Notes: generated from the letters alone by a model not told the origin. A stretch of DNA of 64,000 bases from a bacterium (GCA_029945425.1 JAQSDV010000004.1:792991-856990); one strand, 5' to 3'. Counted from the stretch's first letter, positions 51,439 to 61,072 are shown. A program made the numbers and translations.

Positions 51439-52632
51439 ATGATTGAACCGTCGACATATACATCGGGCTTCAGGGGCGAGGATCGTACTGCTGGTATGAC
51501 GTCGTCCACAGCCATGATGTCGGATGCGAAGAAATTCTCCGGCATGGTCGACGAAGCCTCGAACGCAGGCGAAACCGAAAAGGTCGCCAGCACGAAACAC
51601 AAATCCGGCTTTCAAAGTTTTTTAAGCTTCCTCGGCGCGATTCTCGATATCATCAATCCGCTGCAGCACATTCCCGTCATCAGCACGATCTACCGCAACA
51701 TCACCGGCGATGAAATCAGCCCGATGGCGCGCGTGGCGGGCGATGCATTGTACGGCGGGCCGATTGGCGCGGCCGTGGGTCTGGCGAATGTCGCGGTCGA
51801 ACACAAGACCGGAAAAGACATCGGCGAAAACGTGATGGCGATGTTCAACAAGAAATCCGGTAAGGATACGGCAGACGACATTCAGGTCGCCGAAAATAAA
51901 TCCGGCCAGCGGTTGCAGGATATCGCCTGGAACGACGCCGTGCCCGCCAGTGAAAATTCCGGCGACAGGCAGCAGGGCGTTCTTTTCGCCCGCAACGAAG
52001 CGGCTGGCGAAAACGGGCGCGCGTCGCTTTCAACTGCTGCGCCCGCCGCAACGGCGCCGCAGCAACCGGTGCATGACGACGGCGCCCGCAACGCGCTGAT
52101 GGCCTTTGCGCGCGACATGCGCGGCGGTGCGCAGGCAACTCAAAATTCCGGCAGCGCTGCCGCCATGCAGGAAATCGACGTGACGACGCAGATCAAAAAC
52201 GATGTCGCCAAAAATGACAAACCGCAGGGCGTGCTTTATGCCCGCGACGATGCCGCCGCCGAAAAGGCGCGGCTGTCGCTGAACACAGTTAATGCTATTC
52301 AACAAGATTTTCCGTCTTCCCCGGGACCCGCTCCTACAAAGCTGTCCTATCGCACGGGGGCGACCGGAAATGGACCGGCGGCCTACTCCTACAAAGATGG
52401 CACGATGGTTCCGACTGCGAAGAGCGGACCTGCTGGAGGCTCCGACATAACGTCGGCGCAAGGTAAGGTGAATGTCAAAACCGCGCTTCTCTCACAAGAA
52501 GTTCCGGCGGATGCGGGCGAGAATCGCGCCGTGCCGCCGGAACTAATTGCGAGGCAAATGATGGCGGGTCTCGATAAATATGCCGCGATGAGCCGTTTGT
52601 CGGCGCAACCTGCCGCACCTGCCACATTTTGA
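51439..52632 (+). CDS. Unknown protein under a sigma-54 promoter, probably flagellum-linked (397 aa)
   Basis: The ATG at 51439 is chosen because the sigma-54 promoter ends at 51408; in-frame starts upstream would overlap it. Residues 60-130 have a glycine/alanine-rich hydrophobic segment (FLSFLGAILDIINPL and GGPIGAAVGLANVAV). A duplication is visible: QQGVLFARNEAAGENGRASL and PQGVLYARDDAAAEKARLSL. The C-terminus ends PPELIARQMMAGLDKYAAM. No family is recognised. Co-regulation with flgK suggests a flagellar role. Confidence 0.7.
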   Translation: MIEPSTYTSGFRGEDRTAGMTSSTAMMSDAKKFSGMVDEASNAGETEKVASTKHKSGFQSFLSFLGAILDIINPLQHIPVISTIYRNITGDEISPMARVAGDALYGGPIGAAVGLANVAVEHKTGKDIGENVMAMFNKKSGKDTADDIQVAENKSGQRLQDIAWNDAVPASENSGDRQQGVLFARNEAAGENGRASLSTAAPAATAPQQPVHDDGARNALMAFARDMRGGAQATQNSGSAAAMQEIDVTTQIKNDVAKNDKPQGVLYARDDAAAEKARLSLNTVNAIQQDFPSSPGPAPTKLSYRTGATGNGPAAYSYKDGTMVPTAKSGPAGGSDITSAQGKVNVKTALLSQEVPADAGENRAVPPELIARQMMAGLDKYAAMSRLSAQPAAPATF

Positions 52633-52662
52633 TTTCCTGATACGCCTGTGCCATGATGGCGC

Positions 52663-53196
52663 ATGAACATCGTCGTCCAGACATCATCATCCACCGCGAC
52701 CACCGGCGTGCTTTTCATCGGGCAGCAGCGCTATGACTGCACGCTCGGCCGTACGGGCGTGACGCTCGACAAGAACGAAGGCGACGGCAAGACGCCGGTC
52801 GGCACCTATCCGTTCCGCTACGTCCTCTACCGCGCCGACCGGATAGAAAAACCGGAAACCGGCTTGCCTGTGCATGAACTGACGCCCGATACCGGCTGGT
52901 GCGAAGACGCAAGCCATGCCGATTACAACAAACAGATCACCCTGCCGCATCCATCCGTCCATGACCGCATGACGCGCGATGACAGCCTGTACGATATCTG
53001 CGTCGTTATCGGATACAATGACGCGCCCGTGACAGCCGGAAAGGGCAGCGCGATTTTCATGCATCTGGCGCGCCCCGATTTCACGCCGACCGCCGGTTGC
53101 GTGGGATTGAGATTCGCGGACCTGCAGGAAGTTTTAAAGCAGCTGGATTCTGCCAGCCTTATCACGGTCTTGCCGCCGCCCGATTCACGCCCTTGA
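52663..53196 (+). CDS. L,D-transpeptidase-type (YkuD-fold) enzyme (177 aa)
   Basis: The C-terminal motif FMHLARPDFTPTAGCVGL carries the catalytic histidine and cysteine of the YkuD fold. Upstream there is a substrate region with KNEGDGKTPVGTYPFRYVLY. No signal peptide or anchor is seen. Such enzymes cross-link peptidoglycan 3-3, attach lipoproteins, or act as amidohydrolase-like trimmers; this variant has no LysM domain. It may be co-transcribed with the preceding gene. Confidence 0.8.
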   Translation: MNIVVQTSSSTATTGVLFIGQQRYDCTLGRTGVTLDKNEGDGKTPVGTYPFRYVLYRADRIEKPETGLPVHELTPDTGWCEDASHADYNKQITLPHPSVHDRMTRDDSLYDICVVIGYNDAPVTAGKGSAIFMHLARPDFTPTAGCVGLRFADLQEVLKQLDSASLITVLPPPDSRP

Positions 53197-53247
53197 CCTT
53201 GTTTTGGAAAGTCTTATGATGCCCTTCATTCCAGAGGGAGCCGTATT

Positions 53248-53544
53248 ATGCCAAAATCAAGCCTGAAGACCCGCGACGACGACGAACAAGAAGAAAAAGC
53301 CGTCCCCACGAACGTGTCGGGCCAGCGCCTGAAATCCTTCCTGGAGCGCGTCGAGCGTCTGGAAGAAGAGAAAAAAGCCCTCGCCGAAGACATCCGCGAC
53401 GTTTACAGCGAAGCCAAAAGCCTTGGTTTCGAAGTGAAGATCATGCGCAAGATCGTGTCATTACGCAAAACCAACGTCGAAAAACGCCGCGAGGAAGCCG
53501 AGCTGCTCGATCTGTACATGGCGGCTATCGGCATGGCCGAATAA
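53248..53544 (+). CDS. gapR: GapR-like (DUF2312) nucleoid-associated protein (98 aa)
   Basis: The core LKSFLERVERLEEEKKALAE-DIRDVYSEAKSLGFEVKIMRKI is the DUF2312 signature. In Caulobacter, GapR binds overtwisted DNA and helps gyrase and topoisomerase IV. Length fits (about 85-98 residues). The N-terminus is charged. GAGGGAG precedes the start. Confidence 0.9.
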   Translation: MPKSSLKTRDDDEQEEKAVPTNVSGQRLKSFLERVERLEEEKKALAEDIRDVYSEAKSLGFEVKIMRKIVSLRKTNVEKRREEAELLDLYMAAIGMAE

Positions 53545-53701
53545 CCATATCGGCATGGCGGAGTAATCTCCGCGCCTGATTAGGAAAACCAGACGCAAAA
53601 AAGTTAAGGATTTAAACGGCAAAGGCTTTTATACTGGCCTCTGCCGTATTATCCTTGATGCCACAGCTTACGGCTTTCCTCGAAGGGCTCCGCACTAGAA
53701 A

Positions 53702-55147
53702 ATGAAACAGCGCGCATATCTCTCCCTTTTCGTCGCGGCGGCCCTGTCGCTCAGCATTCCCATGACCCCTGCCTTCGCGCAGGTGGAAGTGACCTTCGAG
53801 GATGCGATTTCCGCCTTCAACTACGGCGACAACGATCTTGCCAACAAGCATTTCTGGAAGCTGGCGGGGCAGGGAGACGCGCGCGCGCAGTATTACCTCG
53901 CCTATATGCTCGATGCCGGCCTCGGCACGGGGCAGGATATCAACGGCGCCGCCGGCTGGTACAAAAAATCGGCGGAGCAGGACTTCCTGCCCGCAGTCGT
54001 TTACATGGGTTACATCTATAGCCAGGGCCGCGGCGTCGCGAAGGACGAAAAAGAAGCTTTCAAGTGGTACACGCGTGCGGCGCAAATGGGCGACGCGATT
54101 GCGCAGAACAACCTTGCGACCATGCTGCTCGTCGGCCGCCCTTACGCGAAAAACGCGCCGCTTGCCGCGCAGTGGTTCCTGCAATCCGCAATGCAGGGCA
54201 ATATGCGCGCGCAGTACAACCTGGCCACCATGTACCGCACCGGTGACGGCGTGAAACGCAATTATCCCGAAGCGCGGCGCTGGTACAGCTTCGCCGCCAA
54301 TCAGGGCGACATGTATGCGCAGAACGCGCTGGGTTACATGTTCCGCAAGAGCATGGGCACCGAACGCCCCGCACCCGATGCAACGCCCGAACAAAAAGCG
54401 GCGATGGAACTGGCGGACAAAAATCAGGCGATCGAATGGTATCGCCGCGCGGCCGAACAGGGCCACATGAAATCGCAAATGGCGCTCGCCATCATGTATG
54501 AACTGGGCGAAGCCGGCCCCGACAAGGGCTCGAACGAGGCCGTCGTCTGGTATTTCAGCGCGGCGCGTCAGGGCAATGAAAAGGCGATGCACCGCCTCGG
54601 CTATTTCTACGAGCGCGGGCCCGAAGGCTGCCCGCCCGACAAGCCTTGCGAGAACCCCGAACGCGAAGGCAGCGGCCTGCCCAAAGACGACAAGGAAGCG
54701 CTGAAATGGTACCGCAAGGCGGCGGAGGAGAAAAACTACACTCCCTCCATCATCGCCCTCGCGCGGTTCTACCAGAACGGCATGGGCGGCCTGCGCGCCG
54801 ACAGCAAAAAGGCGCTCGACCTCTTTAACAAAGCCGCAAACCGCAAGGACCCCGTCGCGATGGTGGAACTTGCCGGCATGTACCGCCTTGGCGCGGGCGT
54901 GCCGCGCGACAACGTGCGCGCGCTGCAGTGGTACGGCCTTGCCTATCAGGCGCTGCAGGATCAGGCGAACGATCCGAAATCGATGCCGCCCGATCCCGAT
55001 CTTGAAACCGAAGCGACGAAATGGCGCATTTACCTGCGCAACAACATGAGCAAGAACGACATCGAAAACGCGTCGCGCCTCATCAATTCGTGGCGCCCGA
55101 CCTTCGTCGGGAACACAGGCGACCAGTCGCTCTTCTACGACAAGTAG
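53702..55147 (+). CDS. Exported Sel1-repeat protein (481 aa)
   Basis: A signal peptide ends in TPAFAQVEV. About nine Sel1-like repeats fill the chain (ARAQYYLAYMLDAGLGTGQD, AVVYMGYIYSQGRGVAKDE, AQNNLATMLLVGRPYAKNA, and so on). Sel1 proteins are adaptors in signalling and host interaction. A periplasmic location is expected. It precedes the nadQ-like gene by seven bases. Confidence 0.9.
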   Translation: MKQRAYLSLFVAAALSLSIPMTPAFAQVEVTFEDAISAFNYGDNDLANKHFWKLAGQGDARAQYYLAYMLDAGLGTGQDINGAAGWYKKSAEQDFLPAVVYMGYIYSQGRGVAKDEKEAFKWYTRAAQMGDAIAQNNLATMLLVGRPYAKNAPLAAQWFLQSAMQGNMRAQYNLATMYRTGDGVKRNYPEARRWYSFAANQGDMYAQNALGYMFRKSMGTERPAPDATPEQKAAMELADKNQAIEWYRRAAEQGHMKSQMALAIMYELGEAGPDKGSNEAVVWYFSAARQGNEKAMHRLGYFYERGPEGCPPDKPCENPEREGSGLPKDDKEALKWYRKAAEEKNYTPSIIALARFYQNGMGGLRADSKKALDLFNKAANRKDPVAMVELAGMYRLGAGVPRDNVRALQWYGLAYQALQDQANDPKSMPPDPDLETEATKWRIYLRNNMSKNDIENASRLINSWRPTFVGNTGDQSLFYDK

Positions 55148-55154
55148 GATTTCC

Positions 55155-56162
55155 ATGACGAAAAAAGGCGCAGACTCCCCCGAACATGGCCTGATCATCG
55201 GGCTTTCCGCCGTTGCCTGCGCGGTCGAGGGGCACGAACCCAAGGTGTTCATCGTGCGCGGCGCGGCGCATGCATTGTCCGCCGGCGTCCATCCGACGAA
55301 CGAGGAAGGCGACGCACTGCCCTTCGGCCCGTTCGATCCGAATAAACATGCAACGCTGGAAATCGGGTTGCGCGGCTGGGTGAAGGAACAGACCCCCCTT
55401 AACCCCGGCTATGTCGAGCAGCTTTACACCTTTGGCAACCGCGGGCGTTATGCGGGTGACGCGGCGGAATCCTCCCGCGTCATCTCCATCGGCTATCTCG
55501 CGCTTACCTATCAGGAAAAAACCCGCACGACCGACAACGTGTTCTGGGGCGACTGGTACAGCTATTTCCCGTGGGAAGACTGGCGCAACGGCAAGCCCAA
55601 GATCATCAGCGACGTGATCGAACAGGGGCTGAAACGCTGGAGCAATTCCGGCGAAACCAAGGAAGAAAAAAACGCGCGCCGCACGCGCACCAACCTGCTC
55701 TTCGGCCTCGACGACATTCCGTGGGACGAGGAAAAGGTGCTGGAGCGTTACGAGCTGCTGTATGAAGCGAAACTCGTCTATGAAAGCATCCGCGACAAGG
55801 GCATCAAGGTCGATTACGTCCTTGTCCCCGGCCGCTCCATGCTCTACGACCACCGCCGCATCCTTGCGACCGCAATGGGCCGTTTGCGCGGGAAGTTGAA
55901 ATACCGCCCCGTGGTGTTCGAATTGATGCCGCCCGAATTCACGCTGCTGCACCTGCAGAAAACGGTCGAGGCGATTGTCGGCCATACGCTGCACAAGCAG
56001 AACTTCCGCCGTCTGGTGGAGGGCTCGGGCATGGTCGAGGAAATCGCAGGCAAAAAATCGGCGGAAGCCGGCGGACGCCCCGCCTCCCTGTTCCGTTTCC
56101 GCAAGGACGTGGTGTTCGAACGCCCCGCACCCGGCGTGAAACTCTCACCGGCGATGGGCTGA
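55155..56162 (+). CDS. nadQ: NadQ-like NAD biosynthesis regulator (335 aa)
   Basis: The N-terminal region (GLSAVACAVEGHEPKVFIVRG) is a Nudix-like fold without a catalytic Nudix box. The C-terminal part (about 245-310) is a winged helix with FTLLHLQKTVEAIVGHTLHKQNFRRLVE, as in the NrtR/NadQ regulators. NadQ represses nadABC in alphaproteobacteria in response to NAD-related ligands; nadABC begins 1.4 kb downstream. AGGA precedes the ATG. The two-domain order and neighbourhood support the name, but binding is not proven. Confidence 0.75.
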   Translation: MTKKGADSPEHGLIIGLSAVACAVEGHEPKVFIVRGAAHALSAGVHPTNEEGDALPFGPFDPNKHATLEIGLRGWVKEQTPLNPGYVEQLYTFGNRGRYAGDAAESSRVISIGYLALTYQEKTRTTDNVFWGDWYSYFPWEDWRNGKPKIISDVIEQGLKRWSNSGETKEEKNARRTRTNLLFGLDDIPWDEEKVLERYELLYEAKLVYESIRDKGIKVDYVLVPGRSMLYDHRRILATAMGRLRGKLKYRPVVFELMPPEFTLLHLQKTVEAIVGHTLHKQNFRRLVEGSGMVEEIAGKKSAEAGGRPASLFRFRKDVVFERPAPGVKLSPAMG

Positions 56163-56235
56163 TAACGTCAATCCAGTTTATTGAAATGCGTGCTGCGCGT
56201 CCGGGCCAGCGCATGTCTGCGTGCGTAAATTTTCT

Positions 56236-56805
56236 TTAGAGCGATACGGGCGCGCGTTTTTTGAACCGCGCGGTCTTGGCCGTCATTCCCTGGCCGACGC
56301 CGCCCGTGACGGCCTGCGTCATTTCGGCGACGCGCGCGAGGCCGATTTCGGATTTAATCGTGCGGCCTTTCGCGGGGTCTTCCATCGCCTCGGCCAGATA
56401 ACCGCGGATTTTGTCGGCGGACGGGCCGGCATTCTCGATGCGGAAGGAGGTGTAATCAAAGGCGGTGTTGCCTTCGCTGTCCTTCGCCCGCGCATCCGCG
56501 CCGGCCTCCAGCAACAATAAAACAATTTCGACATTGCCGCTGCGCGCGGCCAGCATCAGGGGTTTCGTCTCGTTCTTCGCGCCCAGTTCCAGTTGCGCGC
56601 CTTTGCGGATCAGCAGGTCGACCATCGCTGGCTGTTGCGCGGCGATCGCATGGTGCAGCACGCTGAAATCATCGTCGCGGTCTTCCCGCCATTTCCACGC
56701 ATCGGGATTGTCGGCAAAAACATCCAGCACCAGCGCCATATTGCCCTCGGTCACGGCGCTGATGAACCTGAAACTATCAAGGATGGTGTATTTGGGCTTG
56801 GTCAC
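56236..56805 (-). CDS. Ankyrin-repeat protein (189 aa)
   Basis: Ankyrin repeats cover about 25-125 (DDFSVLHHAIAAQQPAMVDLL, ETKPLMLAARSGNVEIVLLLLEAGADA). The start is GTG, overlapping the stop of the gene upstream (GTGA), so the two are coupled. The C-terminus reads TAKTARFKKRAPVSL, a variant of the shared tail. Confidence 0.85.
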   Translation of the reverse strand: MTKPKYTILDSFRFISAVTEGNMALVLDVFADNPDAWKWREDRDDDFSVLHHAIAAQQPAMVDLLIRKGAQLELGAKNETKPLMLAARSGNVEIVLLLLEAGADARAKDSEGNTAFDYTSFRIENAGPSADKIRGYLAEAMEDPAKGRTIKSEIGLARVAEMTQAVTGGVGQGMTAKTARFKKRAPVSL

Positions 56806-57272
56806 GCAAGTGGCCCGTTTTTCTTGCGGAAGCTTGCCGTCTTCGGCGCCTTCACGGGATTGTCCGCGCCGTCGGAAATCGCCATCGCGATACCGGCGAG
56901 TTTTTGCAGCTCGGCGCCTTTGGCCTCCTGCGCGGTGGTCACCTGCGCGACACGCACTATTTCCTTTTCAGCCGCATCCTGAATCTTGCGGCGCGTCTCG
57001 AGCGCGTTCAGGAATTCGAAATCCGCCTCATATGTCGCAACGCGCATCTGCGTCTCGATCGCGGGATCGGTGAAATCAACGGGCGACCCTGCCTGCATCA
57101 GCACGGTTGCAACCTCCAGCTGGCTGGCGCGGATCGCGCTCATCACGGGGCTGATTTCTTTTCGCTGCGGCTGCTGGATAAAAAACTGCGGATCGTAATA
57201 GACGGTCGGTTTAAACGCGGGCGGCTGTTCGGTTTTCCCCGTCAGTTTCGCAAAGATGTCGCTCAGCGTCAT
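56802..57272 (-). CDS. Ankyrin-like small protein (156 aa)
   Basis: A single ankyrin-like segment (SAIRASQLEVATVLMQAGSPVDF) lies near 45-70; the rest is helical. The C-terminus has VKAPKTASFRKKNGPL, the shared motif. AGGGGCG precedes the start. It is coupled to the following ankyrin gene and divergent from the nadA promoter region. Confidence 0.75.
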   Translation of the reverse strand: MTLSDIFAKLTGKTEQPPAFKPTVYYDPQFFIQQPQRKEISPVMSAIRASQLEVATVLMQAGSPVDFTDPAIETQMRVATYEADFEFLNALETRRKIQDAAEKEIVRVAQVTTAQEAKGAELQKLAGIAMAISDGADNPVKAPKTASFRKKNGPLA

Positions 57273-57434
57273 GGATTCGCCCCTTTATAAAACACTGGCC
57301 AATCATATCACGCGATTGCTTATGAAAAGGTAAAACCGCGGGTGATTCTATATATGATGCGCGGCGGAGGGTTTAAAACAGCCAAAAACGGCCCGAAACT
57401 GCCCTGTAAGTAGCTGAAATAATTGATGAATAAA

Positions 57435-57489
57435 TTATGCTCAAGTTAATCATATCTTCATTGACTTATGCTCTAATGGATTATATATC
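57435..57489 (+). promoter_or_regulatory. nadA promoter with repeated TTATGCTC sites
   Basis: TTATGCTC occurs at 57435-57442 and 57466-57473, 31 bases apart. A -35 TTGACT (57461-57466) and a -10 TATATC (57484-57489) with a 17-base spacer overlap the second copy. A repressor bound to these would block nadABC; NadQ is the likely candidate. Confidence 0.6.
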
Positions 57490-57553
57490 TTATACTCAGA
57501 GAGAGCAGAAAACGGTCCGGCCTTAAAGGGATCGAAAATCAGGAGCCAATAAC

Positions 57554-58573
57554 ATGTTCGACCAAGTCAACCAGATCCCCGCCCTCAGCTTCACCCCCGC
57601 CGTCGCGCGCGAAACTGCGCCGCTGTACGAAAAGGTCAAGCGCGTCGTCAACGAACTGGACTGGGCTTCCTACGCGCCTTACATCCTCGAAATCAACCGC
57701 CTGAAAAAAGAAATGGGCGCGGTTGTGCTGGCGCATAACTACATGACCCCCGAAATTTTCCATTGCGTGTCCGATTTCGCAGGCGACTCCCTGCAGCTCG
57801 CGCAGCAAGCGGCGAAAACCGACAGCCAGCTGATCGTTCAGGCGGGCGTCCACTTCATGGCCGAAACCTCGAAAATCCTCAGCCCCGAAAAAACCGTGCT
57901 GATCCCCGACATGAAGGCCGGTTGCTCGCTCGCGACCTCCATCACCGCCGCCGATGTGCGCCTGCTGCGCCAGAAATTCCCCGGCGTGCCGATCGTGACC
58001 TATGTGAACACCTCGGCCGATGTGAAGGCTGAATCGGATATCTGCTGCACGTCGTCGAACGCGCTGAAAATCGTTGAATCGTTCGAAAGCGACACGATCC
58101 TGATGATCCCCGACCAGTTTCTGGCCCGCAACATCGCGAAGCAGACCAAAAAGAAAATCCTCACCTGGCAGGGTTCCTGCGAAGTGCATGAACGCTTCAC
58201 CGCGAACGACATCATCAAGTTCCGCAAGGCCTATCCCGGCGCGGTCGTGCTGGCGCATCCCGAATGCCCGCCCGAAGTCTGCGCGGAAGCGGATTTCAGC
58301 GGCTCGACCAAGGCGATGGCGGATTACGTGACCGACAAGCAGCCGAAGAAAGTCGTGCTGATCACCGAATGCTCGATGTCCGACAACATTTCGGCGAACA
58401 ACCCTAACGTGGAATTCCTGCGCCCCTGCAACCTGTGCCCGCACATGAAACGCATCACGCTGCCGAAGATCCTGCAATCGCTGCAGACCCGCACGACGGA
58501 AGTCTATGTCGACCCCGCGATCGGCATCCTCGCCAAGCGCGCCGTTGACCGCATGCTGGAAGCTTCCAAGTAA
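57554..58573 (+). CDS. nadA: Quinolinate synthase NadA (339 aa)
   Basis: Conserved cysteines that hold the 4Fe-4S cluster are seen in [23 protein letters not shown] and [12 protein letters not shown]. NadA condenses iminoaspartate with dihydroxyacetone phosphate to quinolinate. It starts the nadABC operon; AGGAG precedes the ATG. Length matches the shorter alphaproteobacterial type. Confidence 0.96.
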   Translation: MFDQVNQIPALSFTPAVARETAPLYEKVKRVVNELDWASYAPYILEINRLKKEMGAVVLAHNYMTPEIFHCVSDFAGDSLQLAQQAAKTDSQLIVQAGVHFMAETSKILSPEKTVLIPDMKAGCSLATSITAADVRLLRQKFPGVPIVTYVNTSADVKAESDICCTSSNALKIVESFESDTILMIPDQFLARNIAKQTKKKILTWQGSCEVHERFTANDIIKFRKAYPGAVVLAHPECPPEVCAEADFSGSTKAMADYVTDKQPKKVVLITECSMSDNISANNPNVEFLRPCNLCPHMKRITLPKILQSLQTRTTEVYVDPAIGILAKRAVDRMLEASK

Positions 58574-58597
58574 TTTGACTTACCAAGGATTGATACC

Positions 58598-60196
58598 ATG
58601 ACCGCAGAAATCAAAGACAAGGCAGATGTTGTAATCGTAGGCTCCGGCGCTGCCGGCCTGTTTGCCGCATTGACCCTCGCGCCCCGTCGCGTGTTGGTGC
58701 TGAGCGAAAAACCCCTCGGCGGGGTTTGCGCCTCCGCATGGTCGCAAGGCGGTATCGCCGCTGCCGTCGCACCCGAAGACACGACCGAAAGCCATGTCGC
58801 CGATACGCTGAAAGCCGGCGCCGGCATCACCGATGTCGATGTCGCCCGCACGCTGGTCGAGGCTGCCCCGAAATACATCGAAATTCTTGCCAAATACGGC
58901 GTCAAGTTCGAACGCGACGAAAACGGCGCGTATAAACTGTCCCGCGAAGCCTGCCATGCCCGCCGCCGCGTGTTGAAAGCGGCCGCCGGTGACGGTTTCG
59001 GCGCTGAAATGATGCGCGCACTGGTCGAAGCCGTGCGCAACACCCCGTCGATCGTTTATGTCGAAGGCGTCTCAGCCGAACGCCTTGTCCGCCGCGACGG
59101 CGCGACGATGGGCGCGGTGCAGGGCGTTCTCTGCCGTCGCCTCGCCGATGGCAAAGCTGTTGTTTATGCAGCTCCCGCAGTGCTGCTGGCAACCGGCGGT
59201 CTGGGCGGCTTGTTCGCTGCCACCTCCAACCCCTTGCATGCTGTCGGTCGCGGTGTTGCGATTGCGGCGCGCGCAGGCGCTGTCTTGTCCGACCTCGAAT
59301 TCGTGCAGTTCCACCCGACCGTGCTGGATATCGGCGAAGACCCCGCACCCCTGGCGACCGAAGCGCTGCGCGGCGAAGGCGCATACCTCGTCAATTCGCG
59401 CGGCGAACGTTTCATGCTGGATTATCACGAAGCGGCGGAGCTCGCGCCCCGCGACGTCGTGTCGCGCGGCATCTTCGCGCAGATCCAGAAAGGCCAGAAA
59501 ACCTATCTTGATTGCCGCCATATCGACACCGCCCACTTCCCTGCACTGTTGCAGGCAGCAGGCCGCGCCGGCCTGAACCCGAAACGTGACCTGATCCCCG
59601 TGATGCCCGCCGTGCATTACCACATGGGCGGCGTTGCAACTGACCTGAACGGCCGCGCGTCGCTGCATGGCCTGTGGGTGGCAGGTGAAGCTGCCGCAAC
59701 CGGCCTGCATGGCGCGAACCGCCTGGCATCGAACTCGCTGATGGAAGCGATCGTGATGGGCGCGCGCGCCGCCGAAGACATCGCGGCGTTTGTGGCCAAA
59801 GGCCAGCCTGCGCCCCGCATCACCCTGTCCGACCTGCCGAAACTGGCGGCCTGCGACATGGAAAACGAACGCCAGCAGCTGCGCGAAATCATGACCGACC
59901 TCGTTGGCGTGATCCGCAACGAACAGGGCATGAAAGACGCGATCCGCGAAATCTCCGTCATCGGCGCAAATGCCGAAACCCGCGACAGCAAAACCGCCGA
60001 TATGGCGCTGGTTGCCCGCATGATCGCTTCCTGCGCCCTTGCCCGCACGGAAAGCCGCGGCGGCCATTGCCGCGCGGATTACCCGATGCCGGTCAAGGCG
60101 TTCCAGAAACGCACCTTCACGACGCTGAAAGAGGTTGAAGGCATCACCGCCGCTGCGCTACTCTCCCGCAAAGCCGCCCGCGAAAACGCAGCCTAA
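58598..60196 (+). CDS. nadB: L-aspartate oxidase NadB (532 aa)
   Basis: The FAD-binding start is VIVGSGAAGLFAALTLA. SWSQGGIAAAV, the substrate loop REACHARRRVL and the HANRLASNSLMEAIVMG motif follow, and a helical C-terminal domain. NadB oxidises aspartate to iminoaspartate for NadA. It is 24 bases downstream of nadA. Confidence 0.96.
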   Translation: MTAEIKDKADVVIVGSGAAGLFAALTLAPRRVLVLSEKPLGGVCASAWSQGGIAAAVAPEDTTESHVADTLKAGAGITDVDVARTLVEAAPKYIEILAKYGVKFERDENGAYKLSREACHARRRVLKAAAGDGFGAEMMRALVEAVRNTPSIVYVEGVSAERLVRRDGATMGAVQGVLCRRLADGKAVVYAAPAVLLATGGLGGLFAATSNPLHAVGRGVAIAARAGAVLSDLEFVQFHPTVLDIGEDPAPLATEALRGEGAYLVNSRGERFMLDYHEAAELAPRDVVSRGIFAQIQKGQKTYLDCRHIDTAHFPALLQAAGRAGLNPKRDLIPVMPAVHYHMGGVATDLNGRASLHGLWVAGEAAATGLHGANRLASNSLMEAIVMGARAAEDIAAFVAKGQPAPRITLSDLPKLAACDMENERQQLREIMTDLVGVIRNEQGMKDAIREISVIGANAETRDSKTADMALVARMIASCALARTESRGGHCRADYPMPVKAFQKRTFTTLKEVEGITAAALLSRKAARENAA

Positions 60197-60208
60197 GGAG
60201 ATATCGCC

Positions 60209-61072
60209 ATGACCTCGCTTCCCGCACCGCTGCCTTTGGTGATTTTAGAACCTTTGGTGAAAATGGCGCTGGCCGAAGACCTCGGCAGATCAGGCGATAT
60301 CACCAGCAATTCGACCGTGCCCGCCGAAACGCGCAGCCGCGTCGTCATCGCCAGCCGCGAGGAGGGCCGCATTGCAGGCCTCGACCTCGCCGAGCTTGCC
60401 TTCAAGCTTGTCGACCCCACCCTGACCGTGAAACGCCTGAAACAAGAAGGCGCCGATGTGAAGAAGGGCGACGAGGTGATGGAGGTCGAAGGCAAGGCAC
60501 GTTCCATCCTGACCGCCGAACGCGTCGCGCTCAATTTCGTGGGCCGTATGTCCGGCATCGCCACGCTGACGCTGAAAATGGTGCGCGCCGTGGGCAACCA
60601 CAAGGCACGCATCGCCGCGACCCGCAAAACCACACCCGGCCTGCGCGCGATTGAAAAATACGCGGTACAGGTCGGCGGCGGCATTCCGCACCGCTACGGC
60701 CTCGATGACGCGGTGCTGATCAAGGACAACCATATCGCGATGGCGGGCGGCGTCAAAATCGCCATCCGTAACGCAAAACAGAATATCGGTCATACCGTGA
60801 AAATCGAATGCGAAGTCGATACGCTCGCCCAGTTGCAGGAAGTGCTGGATGAAGGCGTCGATATCGTGATGCTCGACAACATGAGCATTGATGACATGGT
60901 GGCGGCGGTGAAACTGGTCGCCGGCCGCGCAGTGATCGAGGCGTCGGGTGGCGTGACGCTCGACCGTATCCCCAAAATCGCAGGCACAGGCGTTGACCTT
61001 ATATCTTCCGGTGCGATCACGCACAGTGCCCCCAACTTCGATGTCGGGCTGGATTACAAGACCGCCGCCTGA
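60209..61072 (+). CDS. nadC: Nicotinate-nucleotide pyrophosphorylase NadC (287 aa)
   Basis: The motif ATRKTTPGLRAIEKYAVQVGG and HRYGLDDAVLIKDNHI are the quinolinate phosphoribosyltransferase signature. It turns quinolinate and PRPP into nicotinate mononucleotide. GGAG precedes the start and the gene follows nadB by 12 bases, completing the de novo NAD operon. Confidence 0.96.
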   Translation: MTSLPAPLPLVILEPLVKMALAEDLGRSGDITSNSTVPAETRSRVVIASREEGRIAGLDLAELAFKLVDPTLTVKRLKQEGADVKKGDEVMEVEGKARSILTAERVALNFVGRMSGIATLTLKMVRAVGNHKARIAATRKTTPGLRAIEKYAVQVGGGIPHRYGLDDAVLIKDNHIAMAGGVKIAIRNAKQNIGHTVKIECEVDTLAQLQEVLDEGVDIVMLDNMSIDDMVAAVKLVAGRAVIEASGGVTLDRIPKIAGTGVDLISSGAITHSAPNFDVGLDYKTAA

